From assembly GCA_965644295.1 (NCBI GenBank), contig CBFFRP010000119.1:1-64000 (forward strand): a stretch of 64,000 nt of DNA, read 5' to 3'. Both the position numbers and the translations under genes were made by a program. Source of the stretch: Paraphysomonas bandaiensis (Eukaryota; Chrysophyceae). This document shows, piece by piece, positions 12,775 through 26,125 of the stretch. The notes under the pieces are model-generated. The model did no database searches. It was not told the origin of the DNA and saw only the letters and a program-made list of their open reading frames with translations. Each line of letters begins with the position of its first letter. Positions within the stretch are counted from its first letter, which is position 1.

Positions 12775-13198
12775 CGTTTTACCATTCTAGCTAACTAGGG
12801 AATACTTGAATCGACAAAAAGTTAAGTACATCTACCCTAATCGATTTTAGCTTCAAACTGACATGCTAAAGAAGATACGCAAGATGGGGGACTATGCTGG
12901 CGCTTATAACAAGCATGGGGGTAAAGGTGTTAAGGGTGAAAGGGGTAAGCAGCAAATAGTTTGCGTTTGGCTGCATATTACCCTAACCCTAACCGTTTTA
13001 CCATTCTAGCTAACTAGGGAATACTTGAATCGACAAAAAGTTAAGTACATCTACCCTAATCGATTTTAGCTTCAAACTGGCATGCTAAAGAAGATACGCA
13101 AGATGGGGGACTATGCTGGCGCTTATAACAAGCATGGGGGTAAAGGTGTTAAGGGTGAAAGGGGTAAGCAGCAAATAGTTTGCGTTTGGCTGCATATT
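12775..13198. repeat. Direct duplication of a 205 bp unit joined by a 14 bp telomeric linker
   Basis: Units 12775-12979 and 12994-13198 are identical except for one visible base (AAACTGACATG versus AAACTGGCATG). The linker ACCCTAACCCTAAC at 12980-12993 is telomere-type sequence. Short open frames inside the units are not convincing genes. Confidence 0.92.
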
Positions 13199-13539
13199 TT
13201 GCAAAATACATTTAATGTCTATATATATCGTGATATTATCAATGATGTAGCTAATGAAGAATAAAATTATCATAGCTTTTGTATGCAGCTAGCCGATCAA
13301 GTATATATGTATGCACTTGAACAGCGTACTGCTACTATATAACATTGCGTTGCCCTACAACTACTACTTGATTATAATATATATGCTACATATAATAATG
13401 ATTAATGATACGATTCGTTTTTGAGATCTACTTGTTGTGGTTATCACTTGTAGTTTACCCTAAACATTGGTGTGACTAGAGGTAAGTCACCTAATTTGAC
13501 TCGAGGTTTAATTCTACATCCTGGTTAATAACTATTAAC
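13199..13539. other. AT-rich spacer, nothing recognised
   Basis: Very AT-rich sequence with no readable open frame. It begins the AT-rich island that holds the decayed sugar-gene relics. Confidence 0.5.
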
Positions 13540-14350
13540 TACAGTAGTATGTCAAATACAACACTGGAACAATATTCACCTTGAGAAGCTGCTTCAATAT
13601 TTCACGATTACCTTCTGGTATATTTCAGTTGTCCAATATTTATTTTGTCTTTTTAAATTTGTATGTTCTTTACTACTATGTAAATATTCCAAAAATATTT
13701 GTAATACAACCACCAATATATATATAGCATCTTTACCCATTATTTCATGTATTTTATGTGTTAACATAATATGACTATTATATGCTCCACATCCTAAAAT
13801 GATGCTATATGAAATTCTTTTATCTTGACTTGATCGAATATATAATCTAATGTTTCAAAATAATTGTTATAAGGACCGTTATTAAAGAAACAATATGGGA
13901 TAGTAACAATATACATACTTTCTGAATTTCTGGGAATCCAAGTTCTAATTTATATACATCATTACCACTATAAAACTGCTCTTCAAAGATGGTACTGAAA
14001 GCTGATATATATAATAAGGTAAAAGAGTATTTAATTAATAATACTGGTATACGAGATGAAAATTTTGTATCATTTAATAAAGTAAAATTGATAATGCCGT
14101 TGAATCAATTCTTTAGTTTGTTCATATATAATGACTGATTGAACCATCGTGAAAACAGAATTGTGCTTGCTCATAATCCTTTTTTATCATAATATAGTAT
14201 CCACAGACCAATTCATCAATGATAAAATATTTTTACCTATAGCCTTTTTAATATTAGGATTTAATTGTCAATGTTTAGAAGCCCAACAAGTTAAAAACAA
14301 CAATCCTGATTTTCTCATACATAAACGAACTATTTTCATTATTAAAATGA
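13540..14350 (-). pseudogene. Decayed GT-D-like glycosyltransferase relic
   Basis: Read on the minus strand with several frameshifts, this stretch gives pieces resembling GT-D-fold glycosyltransferases seen in bacterial surface-polysaccharide clusters and in some large DNA viruses. The pieces are CFFNNGPYNNYFETLDY near 13860-13900, LGCGAYNSHI near 13790, and GKDAIYIGG near 13725, with a TTEIPEGNREI-type tail near 13610. Upstream pieces up to about 14350 (YEQAQFCFHDGSISHYI) may be its N-terminal part. Frame breaks and stops make it non-functional. Base composition is far more AT-rich than the neighbouring host genes. The family assignment is from memory of motif layout and is moderately uncertain. 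Confidence 0.42.
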
Positions 14351-14360
14351 AGTAAGAATA

Positions 14361-15010
14361 GCTATTAAGCATCTTACTATAGGCGATGGAGGTGTTATTA
14401 CTCTACCAAATCAAGAACTATATGATGATAGATGTAAGCTTTTGCGTTGGTATGGTATTGATCGTGTTAAAAGAAATTATAAGGGTAAAGATTTTAGAAT
14501 GGAAAATGATATTGTGGAATCTGGGTATAAATTCCATATGAATAATATTAGTGCTACAATTAAGTCGAGGTAATACCAAAACCTGTTAAATCGATTTCAC
14601 CAGGTTTCATATCTAAGTATTGAGTTATTATTTTACTCTAAATTGGTCTACACAATCTACCACATATTGATGGATTAATTGCTAAAGATAGGAGTAATGC
14701 TGCATATTATGATGAATATTTGCAAAATATTAGTGGTGTAAAATTGTTAAAACATTATATGGTGAACCTGCTTTCTGGTTATAATATACTATTCGTGTTG
14801 ACAGAAAATACGAATTTATTAACTTTATGAAGGAAAATAATATTATGACAAGCCAAGTTCACAGTAGAAATGATATTACTAGTGGTGTAAGTGCATATGT
14901 TGAGGAATTACCTAATCTTACAATTGTAGAGCAAGATATATATCGTGTGTATTCCCGTTGGTTGGTGGTTAGAACACGTTGTTAGTAAGATTAACGAATT
15001 TTTTGCTTAA
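14361..15010 (+). pseudogene. Decayed DegT/DnrJ/EryC1/StrS sugar aminotransferase relic
   Basis: DegT-family enzymes are PLP-dependent aminotransferases that make amino sugars on nucleotide-sugar carriers. Clear family segments occur in order: IKHLTIGDGGVITL near 14365-14405, KLLRWYGIDR near 14435, GYKFHMNNISATIK near 14524-14565, NLPHIDGLIAKDRSNAAYYD near 14660-14720, a QVHSRND segment near 14860, and an IPVGWWL-type C-terminus near 14950, ending at TAA 15008-15010. The lysine in IKHLT sits where the family binds PLP. The N-terminal third is missing or unrecognisable, about 75 bp of unrelated sequence interrupts it near 14570-14645, and at least two frameshifts occur. Strong AT bias contrasts with XPF next door. 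It is likely acquired DNA now decaying. Confidence 0.75.
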
Positions 15011-15210
15011 AATAAATATCACTATTAATATTTTTATCATCTATAAATAAATCATACACTGGTCTATTCATTCGTAGTTCGTGAAATTTACAATTCCACG
15101 ATAAAAGTTGCTTATACGTTGTTTCAAACCAATTTATTTGTGTAAGAGTACCTCGCGCCGTCCAATAAATAATAATATGACCAGCATTATATATATAAAT
15201 TATTAATGAG
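14991..15210 (-). pseudogene. HAD-like sugar-phosphatase fragment
   Basis: The minus strand stays open from about 15209 to a stop at 14991. It contains NAGHIIIYWTARGT, a W..T..QL..W..K spacing, and MNRPVYDLFIDDK. This resembles the C-terminal half of small HAD-type hydrolases often found in polysaccharide or nucleotide-sugar clusters. The N-terminal DxD nucleophile part is not visible upstream, so the gene is broken. Its stop overlaps the end of the convergent aminotransferase relic by about 20 bp, which points to a compact source genome. Confidence 0.6.
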
Positions 15211-15526
15211 TATTATAGCGGTATAGAAAATGTTGTATGTCACACAGGTTTAACTGTTGAATCTATAAATTTTATGATCAATTATGTAATTAATGGAAAT
15301 AGACAGACGAGTACAAAATTAAATAGGGAATAAATCTGCAAACATAACAACACCAAGCTTTGCAAAAAATACAATTTTTGCATACTGTGCTAATGACTGT
15401 GCCACTCAAGACTTGACAGTCCTCGATTGCATATTGAACATTCAAAAGGCGAAGAATCTCATTCGCCGTGTTATAAACTTTTCGATAGAAACAAGAGATT
15501 CGTAAGATACATACATTATTACGAAG
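15211..15526. other. AT-rich spacer before XPF 3' end
   Basis: The right border of the AT-rich island. No coding or structural feature is recognised. Confidence 0.45.
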
Positions 15527-18500
15527 TTACGCTTTCCGTGTAAAGAACGAGACCAATGCCTTGGCATTTGCAGGGCCTATTAATGGCACCAACTGCTCAG
15601 TAGTCATAGTACTCAGTTGCGCAATATCATTGACATTATTCATAACTGTGCGAAAATTTTGGTTGTTTATACCAGGAAGAGACATCAGCATATCTTGCGC
15701 GCTGGCCTGTAATTCCAACGAGGCGAACGCATCGTTCTCACCACTTTCATTCCCTACTACAGATCCTGATCCACCATCACTTCCTACAGAGGCAGCTATG
15801 TCGGCATCAGGTTCTTCGAAACTGGACTTCAGAGAACGAAATATATCAATAGTAGCATGCGCTGACCTAAATTGCAGATTATAACGACAGCACACAGATG
15901 TTCACACAGTTACCGGGACCATAGAATCGACAAATTAGGAAATGCTAAAGTCAATAGACTTATTTTGGAACAAATATTACTCATCTATAAGCAAAAAAGG
16001 TTAGTAAGAATCAGCCTGAAATATATGCAACACAAAAACCTGTATATCGGTGGGAATGTCGTCGACGGCTTGAAGGCTAAAAGACCGCTGTGTTGAAAAT
16101 TCAATAAGCAAGCAGCACAATTCGTAATGACGCCCCATCTGTTCAACTTGCGAGTACAATCGCCCAGAAGCAAATGATTGAAACAGGTCAGATATACCCT
16201 TTCGCTCCACGCATACCTGTGGTGACAAAATATAGTCACCCACCTGAAAGTTATCACCAGTCGTGAATCGTAATAGTAGCACAGAACATATAACTACACC
16301 AGTAAAGTAATCGGCTGCAGTGAAAACGAGTTCAAATGCAGTAATGATGGCAACGACGATCCGAACTCACGCATGTCAACTACAATCGTTGGTTTGGCTG
16401 CTCCATCTGCAACACGTCGACTTCTAATACTTCTGCTGTCACCTGCTAACCCACCATCATCACCCACGGACATACATAAAGCGGGATCGTCAGGTAGTGT
16501 AACAACCATGTGTGCTTTTTTGTCGATCAAATCTTCGAAAGACTTCTTCTCTCGTTTGAGAGCTGCGATGTACCTGTGCTCCTCAATGCTATCCTCATAC
16601 ATGAGAAAATACACCTGATAAGGATCTCAGGTACAACGAAATTGAAAAACTTCACTACAACCTTTACACGCACACCTCGCTTCAACTGGTAAGTTTCAAT
16701 GAGACGTATAGTCGCGATGTCCGCATCTACGATTATAATATTTTCCGGAGACAAGTCGTCAAATGGATTACATGAGGATTTGCAGTCGGCGTGTGTTAGG
16801 AATGATACGTGCATAGAGGGGTCCAATACACGACCCAACAATTCATTGTACTCACTGGAGTCGCCGTCAGTCTCTCTAGGGCGCTTTTTGTTCTTCCGGC
16901 AGGTATCCGACACACCTCGTTCTTCACTACTATGGTTCTGTTTCACTGTGAACATGGTTCCAGCTGCGCTGGTTTCTACCATCAGCGAGTTGCTCTGAAG
17001 TGCCCTCTCCAGTACTAGCATCATTTTTTGATCTGATCGCAGCTTGTTGAAGTCCCGGTCAGATATAGGAGCAGATGATTCATTGGATGGGTTTCTTCCT
17101 CGACTCTTTCCACTCGACATTCCCTGCCTGATACCTGTTGCTTGATGGGTCACAAAAAGTCGCAGTTTGTTTTCCAGGATCCCGCCACCATGAGGTCTAG
17201 GATCTGCCAAAAAGTCTCTCAGTTGGCAGAGTGCACGCTCGTCTCTCACTAGCACTACAATTCGAGAGAAAGCGATACTCGTATGACAGGCATCACCATT
17301 TTTTTCAACATTGCGCTTTTGGCGAATTTCCTCCATAACATCCTTCCACATATTTAACAGAGCATGGAACATTTCAGCCGCCCACCTGAACAGCTATCCA
17401 CTTCGCCGGAACCTCCACCAGAGGCAAATATATAGAGTTCATGTCCTCAGCCACCTGTACTGAAGGCGCGTCTGCGTAGAATATAGTAAGTAACACTCTC
17501 ATGTGGGAAGCTATATAAACATACCTTCCGAGGGTACAACTTTGAGTACTCGCTCCCGGCTGCAACGAAATAAATTATCAGCCACGCTGGAGGTTAGCCA
17601 CAATGAGGGTGTCTGCTGCGTTGTAGCTGCGGACCTGGCAAAAGACATACGTCATGCGCGAAGCGACAAGTTCAGAACGTATAGGTTGCGCACTTCAATG
17701 TCAGGAGGTATGAGTAGAATGTGATAGCATCGTAGCGAACGAGGTAGTCCAGTAATTCCCTCAACGTTTTAAGATCAGCCACAAGCTAATAGCAGCCAAC
17801 ACGTGAGCACCGTCAAATAAATTAACTTCTCAACCTGCTTGGTACGCAGACTAAGTCTGTGCCATTCCGGGTCCAGTTGAGCCCTGTTACACAGTTAGGT
17901 CAAAACAACTCAATGTGAAAGGTTTCCAACCTGATAGACGCCTCGAAACTGTGAAATATGCCATTCTCTAACGTCATTAGTGTAGGATCTACTTGAGGGG
18001 TTGACCTACGTAAAAAGGCCACAAAAGTTACTAGCCGCGAGAGACAGGGCGTATATAGATTCATAGGACCTCTTCAGCTCTTGCATGCATGTGTCAAGTG
18101 CAGCCAGAATGGCTGTCTGTACTTCGGTCATTGGGGTCGGCATCGGAATAGATAATTCCGTAACATCAGGTTCTTGCGCAGCAGATGTTAATGCTGAATG
18201 CACTTGAAAATGAAATCGTGGCCATAGGTATAGTTTCTTGACATACAAATGCTGCAGCAGCCTCTCGAGCTAATTGAACAGGAGCACCTCAGCATCCATT
18301 ACCAGTAGGAAACCAGTTCACATACCTTTCCTAAGCCAGTACAAAGCCTTTCAGGGTCGTCAGAAAATGCCTTACATAACTATCTTAGAACAAAAACTAG
18401 AGTTATTATCAGTACCAACACCTTCACAAAGCCCGTACGATTATCCTGTTTAAATACCCTCAATATGAAGGTCTCAATAGACGTCTCTGTAATTCTATGA

Positions 18501-18883
18501 GCATTGTAGACAAGAAATCCACTAATTTGAGTTGGGTTTACTATGCCCTTCAACAGGTCATTTATTATTATTCGAGATGTTGCTATAAAACACCCTCCAT
18601 GCGAGTACATAGTGCGGCGATCACTGACAGGCATGTCACCATATATAATTTTAGGCAAACCATCTGGCGAAGCACCGTTCGATCTCAACGAATCCGTTAT
18701 CCACTTCTCTTCGTCAACTGCACCCAAACAAAAGACTGTCTTATGGGCTCTGGGACACGCATACACCTGCACGAATCTCGCATAGAGGTCCTTGACACCC
18801 ACACCCCGACCCATCACACACAGACCATCCTCCCGATACAACTCCTCGAACGAAGTTCGAAGGTAGGCATTCATCGTATCCAC
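15527..18883 (-). CDS. ERCC4: DNA repair endonuclease XPF (ERCC4)
   Basis: XPF is the catalytic half of the XPF-ERCC1 structure-specific nuclease used in nucleotide excision and crosslink repair. ATG 18883 begins the degenerate SF2 helicase-like part, with GRGVGVKDLY, FIATSRIIINDLLKG and LVYNAHRITETSIETFILRV before about 18440. Exons near 17372-18250 carry the helical middle region. VLVRDERALCQLRDFL near 17240 is typical of XPF. A Ser-rich, low-complexity linker follows. The ERCC4 nuclease domain shows VDMREFGSSLPSLLH near 16360, GDYILSPQ near 16230 and the catalytic VERKGISD near 16190. The tail has a tandem HhH domain with LPGINNQNFR near 15670, ending at 15527. Catalytic residues look intact. 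Introns are short (about 50 bp). It is divergent to the TLC gene across 369 bp. Confidence 0.93.
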
Positions 18884-19252
18884 TGGTTGCGTTGACGTCT
18901 GTCAGGTCAAATACAACCACTGCGAGTGCTTGCTTTGGTGTGTACTCCCGGTGCTGCTGTATGATATGAGTGATCAGAAAAAGAAAAGAAAGAAGAGAGG
19001 AGGATGTGTACAGCAGCAGCAGTGGAGTATTCAGTATCGTGGAGTACATATGCTTAAGTACATTTCTGCTCCACCCTGTATTAACGGTATACACTGTACG
19101 TTGAGGTACAGCAGTATATATAATATCTGTAATAATACAGACATACATACTGGTGGTTCGGAGTGATATCTGCATGGTGCTGGTGGATGATGACTCTTCG
19201 CTCAACAAGATAGATTAAAACTGCTCATGACATACTGACTTCCACTGAAGCG
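18884..19252. promoter_or_regulatory. Shared divergent promoter between ERCC4 and the TLC gene
   Basis: The 369 bp gap contains GTGCTGCTGTATGA at 18951-18964, TACAGCAGCAGCAGTGG at 19009-19025, GTACAGCAGTATA at 19107-19119 and GGTATACACTGTAC near 19086. These match the motifs in the MIOS gap and other divergent gaps. Confidence 0.5.
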
Positions 19253-20135
19253 ATGAAACTTCTCATTTCCGTAGACGATTATGTGCGAGGGACTTATCTG
19301 AACGAAGACATTGTGTTGACATGCGCATTTATTTACATTGCGCTGTGGTGCTGTCAAGGGATTTTGACTGCTCTATTGGCTGTAGTGGGGGGTGAGATAT
19401 GCGGAAAGGCTTCCCATCGGGGAGTTCTGTCTCGCCTTTTTGTTGATACTATCGCCATGGCGATATGTTCCTTACTCGGTTATCAGTGTTTCGTTGATAT
19501 GGGTGGCCTGATGTCACTTACTACTGGAAACAGTGTTGAGAGGTTATATACGTATTACCCTGGAGTGCAACGTCTTTTATTGTTTCAGCTTGGTTATACT
19601 TTCAAGACTGTTGGTGATGCAATATTCTATAAAGGTAAGTGAGTCTCTGTCGACAGCTATAATGTTCGGTACAAGTGACTTGCGGTTTTCAGATGGTATT
19701 ATCAGTTTAGTTCACCACATTGCAACTGGAGCTGTTGTTGGCCTCGCACTTCATCCTTTTCTCCATACACATGCTGTTTTCTTTGTTGGCCTGAGTGAAA
19801 TTTCGACGACGCTCTTGTGTATTGTGATCTGTTTTCAGAAAGATAGGGGCGTCCCTCTCCTAGCCGAAAGATATCCCACTGTGGATACTGCTGTTGGTAT
19901 TGCGTTTTCGATTCTATTTGTGTTCTGTAGAATTATTTTATGGGGATGGTACAGTTACTATTTTTGGACAGATTGCCTGGACATTCTTAGTTCGAATTCT
20001 GCTCATTCTGTTAGCGTCGTGATATGGTACCTTGTTGCGAACACATTTTTGTCTCTCCTTCAAGCGTTCTGGCTGATACAAATATTTAAAGCGGTTCTTG
20101 ATCTGTTTGTTGGGAAAAAGGCTAAAAGTAGCTAG
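19253..20135 (+). CDS. TLC-domain multi-pass membrane protein
   Basis: TLC (TRAM-LAG1-CLN8) proteins are multi-pass ER or plasma-membrane proteins linked to ceramide synthesis, lipid sensing or trafficking. Exon 1 runs from ATG 19253 to 19634, the intron is 19635-19692 (GTAAGT...TTTCAG), and exon 2 runs to the stop at 20135, giving about 275 residues. Six or more hydrophobic segments are visible. The diagnostic TLC stretch spans the splice: FQLGYTFKTVGD, then IISLVHHIATG with a paired histidine, then FFVGLSEISTTLL. The length fits small TLCD/TMEM136-type members rather than ceramide synthases, and no homeobox-like domain is present. The C-terminus ends with a lysine-rich GKKAKSS, which could be a cytosolic tail or ER-retrieval-like signal. 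The exact subfamily is unclear. Confidence 0.8.
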
Positions 20136-22531
20136 TCTTTATTCTTTGCTCATGCAAGTGTATGTAAAGTAATTAAGTGATATATGGCCAAGGAATGGGA
20201 AGTGAGTAGCTTCTTTGAAGGAAGAGTGAGAGGAACATACCGTTGGTATTTGGTTAGGGTTGTGTTGTGTCAATTTTGTTGTAATAGGTTTTACACAATG
20301 TATTCAAATTTAACATTGCTCTTACGCATACATAGATTAGTGTCACATAAGACATATTCTACATGAGAGCAGGGTGGGGGAACAACGAACTATATGTAGC
20401 ACATAGGAAAAATGGGTGAATTAGAAAAGTATGTATAAGAGTGCGAAGCAGTGCAGTTAGTTATATGATACGAGAGGTAGATAGCAGTCATTGTCAGATC
20501 AGAAGATATGAGTATTAATGGGGGGTGTATAGGGTTGGGGGTTGGAATGGTGTATGAGTTTCCGTAAATATGGACTACTGACGTTTATGGTTTATGGTAA
20601 CCCGTACAGTATTATGATAGTATACGTAGGTATTCTTTTAGAATGATATAAGAGTAGGTACGTACTTAGTTTGTAGGATATTAACACGTGTTTTTAACAA
20701 AAAAACTACCCATAAACCATAGGTTTTCGAGAACCACTGTATTCGTCCACCATAAGTAAACAATATGCAAAAGTGGGAATTTTAAGATATTTATCATAGT
20801 TTTAAGTCTCATAGGACGTAACAGAAGCGCGTTAATGCTTACCAGCAACCTCACATACGTATCCTCCTCACATACATACAGAGTCCACGCATAGAGTACT
20901 ACTCGTACAAACGAATACAAATACAGTCCCTGCAGCAGTATAGTATAGTACAGTATACCGTATACGAGAAATACTCCTAAAAAACGTGGGAAAGAAAAAT
21001 CCCACGATTGCATAATGTTTACTTCATGTTTGAAAATTTAAAATTTAAATAGTGTGATATAGAATTATTTAATAATTCATTATTATTTGATAATATATAT
21101 AAGCTAAACAATGGACACTTCTTCAGTTTCCAATGACACGGACGGGTCTGTTGACCCTCAATAGGAAGCAGATATTGATGATAGCGAGTAGCGAGTCACC
21201 AACTCTTGGATCAATTGAAGGTCGACGCTTCATCTTGAGTGAATTTGTTATATATGTACGGAAGATTTATGCGTAGAAGATAAGAAGCGTTTGAAAGAGC
21301 AGGGATTGTTCATTATTGCTGTTGGGAATGCGGCTCATTTTTCCATGGTGAGATGAATCTGTTAAGTTTTGCTGTTTGTGAGCAATTAAATGCCGTAGTT
21401 TCTAAGATATTTGAACTATAACCGTTACTCAAAGAATCAGTACAGTAGTAGCTAACAGTATTATGAGAGCCAATTATATGATAGCTATTGTAGTACTGAA
21501 CCTGAAGTATATTGACTGTACAAGATAGTGACGATATAAGATCGTACTAGAAATGGTTGGTGTGTAGTAGAGATAATCGAGTTGGTGAATGACAATGAAT
21601 GATGAATGATATATATTATTATCTCTTATAAATTTATAATTTTCTGCTTAAAGTGTTTATCTACTAAGCTTTTTCTTACAAAGTTCAACTACTAATTATA
21701 TGTCGATATCTAATTATTTCTATATTATATGATTATTTTTGGAAGTAGAAAACTTCATACAGCAGTTGGAAAACTGCTTTAGGTATATTCCAGATGTTGG
21801 AAAATGGGGACAAGGGTATGGATTTTTAGATAATATAGCAGATTTGATAGTATTAAGAGTTCAGTTATAAGTGTTTGTTACAAGAAGACTTTAGCACTGT
21901 TTTCTACCGTACATCGTCTGTACACAATGGAAGAGAATGATACAACTATAAGTAGTGTAGGACACGGCGCACCAGAACTAGACTACTCTGATAGATTCAT
22001 GCACGAGATGAGCATGAAAGACTCGGACGTCCTCGGCTGCTCTTGGTGTCTCAGTTAGTGCACCGGGGGTATACAGCTTGTGTGTGGGAAGAAAGGTGAT
22101 GACAAGAAGGTATCAGAGACGAAAGTAGAGAAGGTAGTTTGTCCGGAGGTTGTCGAGGAGGTGGAATGTAAGGTGTATGGGTAACAGCAGTGCAGTGGGT
22201 TTTTATGTGTGTTGGACAGAGAGCTGGTGGGGGGGTTCGAGAACCATCGAAATAATATTATGTCAAACGTTGATACTACAACAAAACAAGTTTAAGGTTT
22301 ACGTGGAGCAACGTTAACTTCAGCGAAAAATTCCAATTCCACCAAAAGCCTCATCAGTCGTATATAATATATTAGAACATCATTACTGTTACTGCTATTC
22401 GTGCACCAAAACTGTGGTAGAAACTAGCTTCATTCTCTCAGACTACTAATTAAGAGCCACCAAGTAATAATAATGAGATTTTCTTATATATTATAATAAT
22501 TATATAAAGTATGCGATTCATATAGGACAAT
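20136..22531. other. Intergenic, AT-rich, with relic promoter-like motifs and one small open frame
   Basis: No confident gene is seen. TGCAGCAGTATAG (20931-20943) followed by CAGTATACCGTATACG (20951-20966) copies the divergent-promoter motif set, although no recognised gene starts beside it. Bases 21364-21389 share a short repeat (GCTGTTTGTGAGCAATTAA) with 42722-42747. A small open frame at 21927-22184 is listed separately. Confidence 0.5.
21927..22184 (+). pseudogene. Possible small gene or relic with one in-frame TAG
   Basis: From ATG 21927 the frame reads 43 codons, meets TAG at 22056-22058, then stays open another 41 codons to TAA at 22182-22184. The first half is acidic (MEENDTTISSVGHGAPELDY). 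The second half is K/E/V-rich with spaced cysteines (VEKVVCPEVVEEVECKVYG). The coding-like character on both sides of the TAG suggests a recently broken gene, a very short intron, or chance. No family is recognised. Confidence 0.3.
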
Positions 22532-23645
22532 TCCCTCAACAACGAAGTCGGACTTGCACCTTTTCGTGGTGTTAAAACATAGTAGACAGCAGATACCGTT
22601 TTGCCCACTCATAGCCGAATGTTTCTGCTACTATTTGGGCCCTGACGAATTAACAGACATCTAGGACTGGGCGCACCTGAATATGGTCATTGGGGTATTG
22701 TGCGCTGCCTGCTGAAGTCAAGCATCCGGGCTGTTCACCTTAAGGACCCTCAACAAAGTCGGACTCGCACCTTTTCGTGGTGTTCTGGGGATAAGTAACG
22801 GAGAAATATCTCCTGGAAACTAACGTGAGCCGCATATATATAGTCAGCAGATATTGTTCTGCCCACTGCTGTGTTGTACAAGAGGGATAATAATAAGTGT
22901 GGACGTCCTTGGGCCTTGACGAATGAACAGGCATCCGGGACTGGGTCCACCTCAAAGGTAACCAGTAATATCCAGGGTATTAGACTGCAAGCTGGGAAAG
23001 ACGTTTGGAGTCATTCCGGAGGGAATAGTCTGTGGCGGCAGATGAAACACTCTGGTTCTATTCCCGATGCCGCCACATTGATAAAAAGGCGTTTTTCTGA
23101 AAAAAAAATGGAATTCAAATACTGTTAATGCTAGGCTTGGACCACATTAACACGCATGAGAGTTCCAAACCATTAGGTTGCACCTTGGTGCTTGCGGCGA
23201 CGCACAAGCAGCTTCTGTAGCGTTAAATAGTAGGATAATAGAATTTGTGCTGATTAGTTATGGGTAGAGGTCTAACTAGTAGACTAGTATTCAACTAGCC
23301 GCTATATCGGAACGAGTTTTTAACGCCTATTGCTAAATAAAAAGACATTCAATATATACTGCAAGCTGAAGTCATACATCCGGGATGTTCACCTTAAGGT
23401 CTCCAAAATCCTGAAGTTAGCACAGATGTCAGGTAGATATCAATATTTTGCTTGCTCATTGCGTTTTCTTTGAGTGATAGAGCGAAAGTGGTTGCACCTT
23501 GGTGCTTGCGGTGATGCACAAGAAGCTTTCGTAACGTGAAATAGTAGGATATCAGAGTGAAGCACTAGTTTGTTAAATTGCAATTCTAAATTAGTTCTGA
23601 CTCTCAAACGCCTATTGTTAAATAGAAGATATTCACTACTAAGAA
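22532..23645 (-). repeat. Cluster of inverted, nested copies of the ~500 bp dispersed repeat
   Basis: At least three partial copies lie in the opposite orientation to the 60 kb copy. These are 22532-22740, 22747 to about 23360 (carrying about 200 bp of unrelated sequence near 22960-23165), and about 23361-23645. Shared signposts are AAAGTCGGACTCGCACCTTT, GTTGCACCTTGGTGCTTGCG and AACGCCTATTG. No coding sequence is supported. Confidence 0.8.
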
Positions 23646-23967
23646 CAATCCAACCAGTATATATATTCAACAGAAATATGTGATATTATTTACTATACGG
23701 AGTGCTTAGTACACAAGCATTACTCTAGCACTTCTATCGGTAACTCTAAACCAGTCTGCTTCTTGACAACCCTTAGAATCGATTGTGACAGCGAAATAGT
23801 CTCGTAATCAAACGCTATGTCTACTATAACTTAACATACCACTCTTCACTTGACCTTTTTCCAGAATATCTGAATATTTTATTGCTACCACCTGCTTCAC
23901 ACAATACCACAGAAATTGATGTGCAGTGTCGTAGATGTGACTTTATTGAATACGTTTAAACCCAGCA
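23646..23967. other. Short intergenic gap
   Basis: Nothing is recognised. It lies downstream of the kinase gene on its 3' side and may contain its 3' untranslated region. Confidence 0.4.

Positions 23968-26125
<2,158 letters not shown>

Noticed and set aside
13082-13264. Open frame within the duplicated 205 bp unit
   Set aside because: It lies in duplicated AT-rich DNA and has no recognisable content or conserved end.
14149-14355. 68-codon + frame in the AT-rich island
   Set aside because: The minus strand fits the decayed GT-D-like relic better; the + product is low-complexity and unrecognisable.
20681-21013. Hydrophobic minus-strand frame of 110 codons
   Set aside because: It overlaps promoter-like CAGCAG/GTATAC motifs and AT-rich sequence. 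The hydrophobicity is expected from T-rich codons, and no family resemblance is seen.
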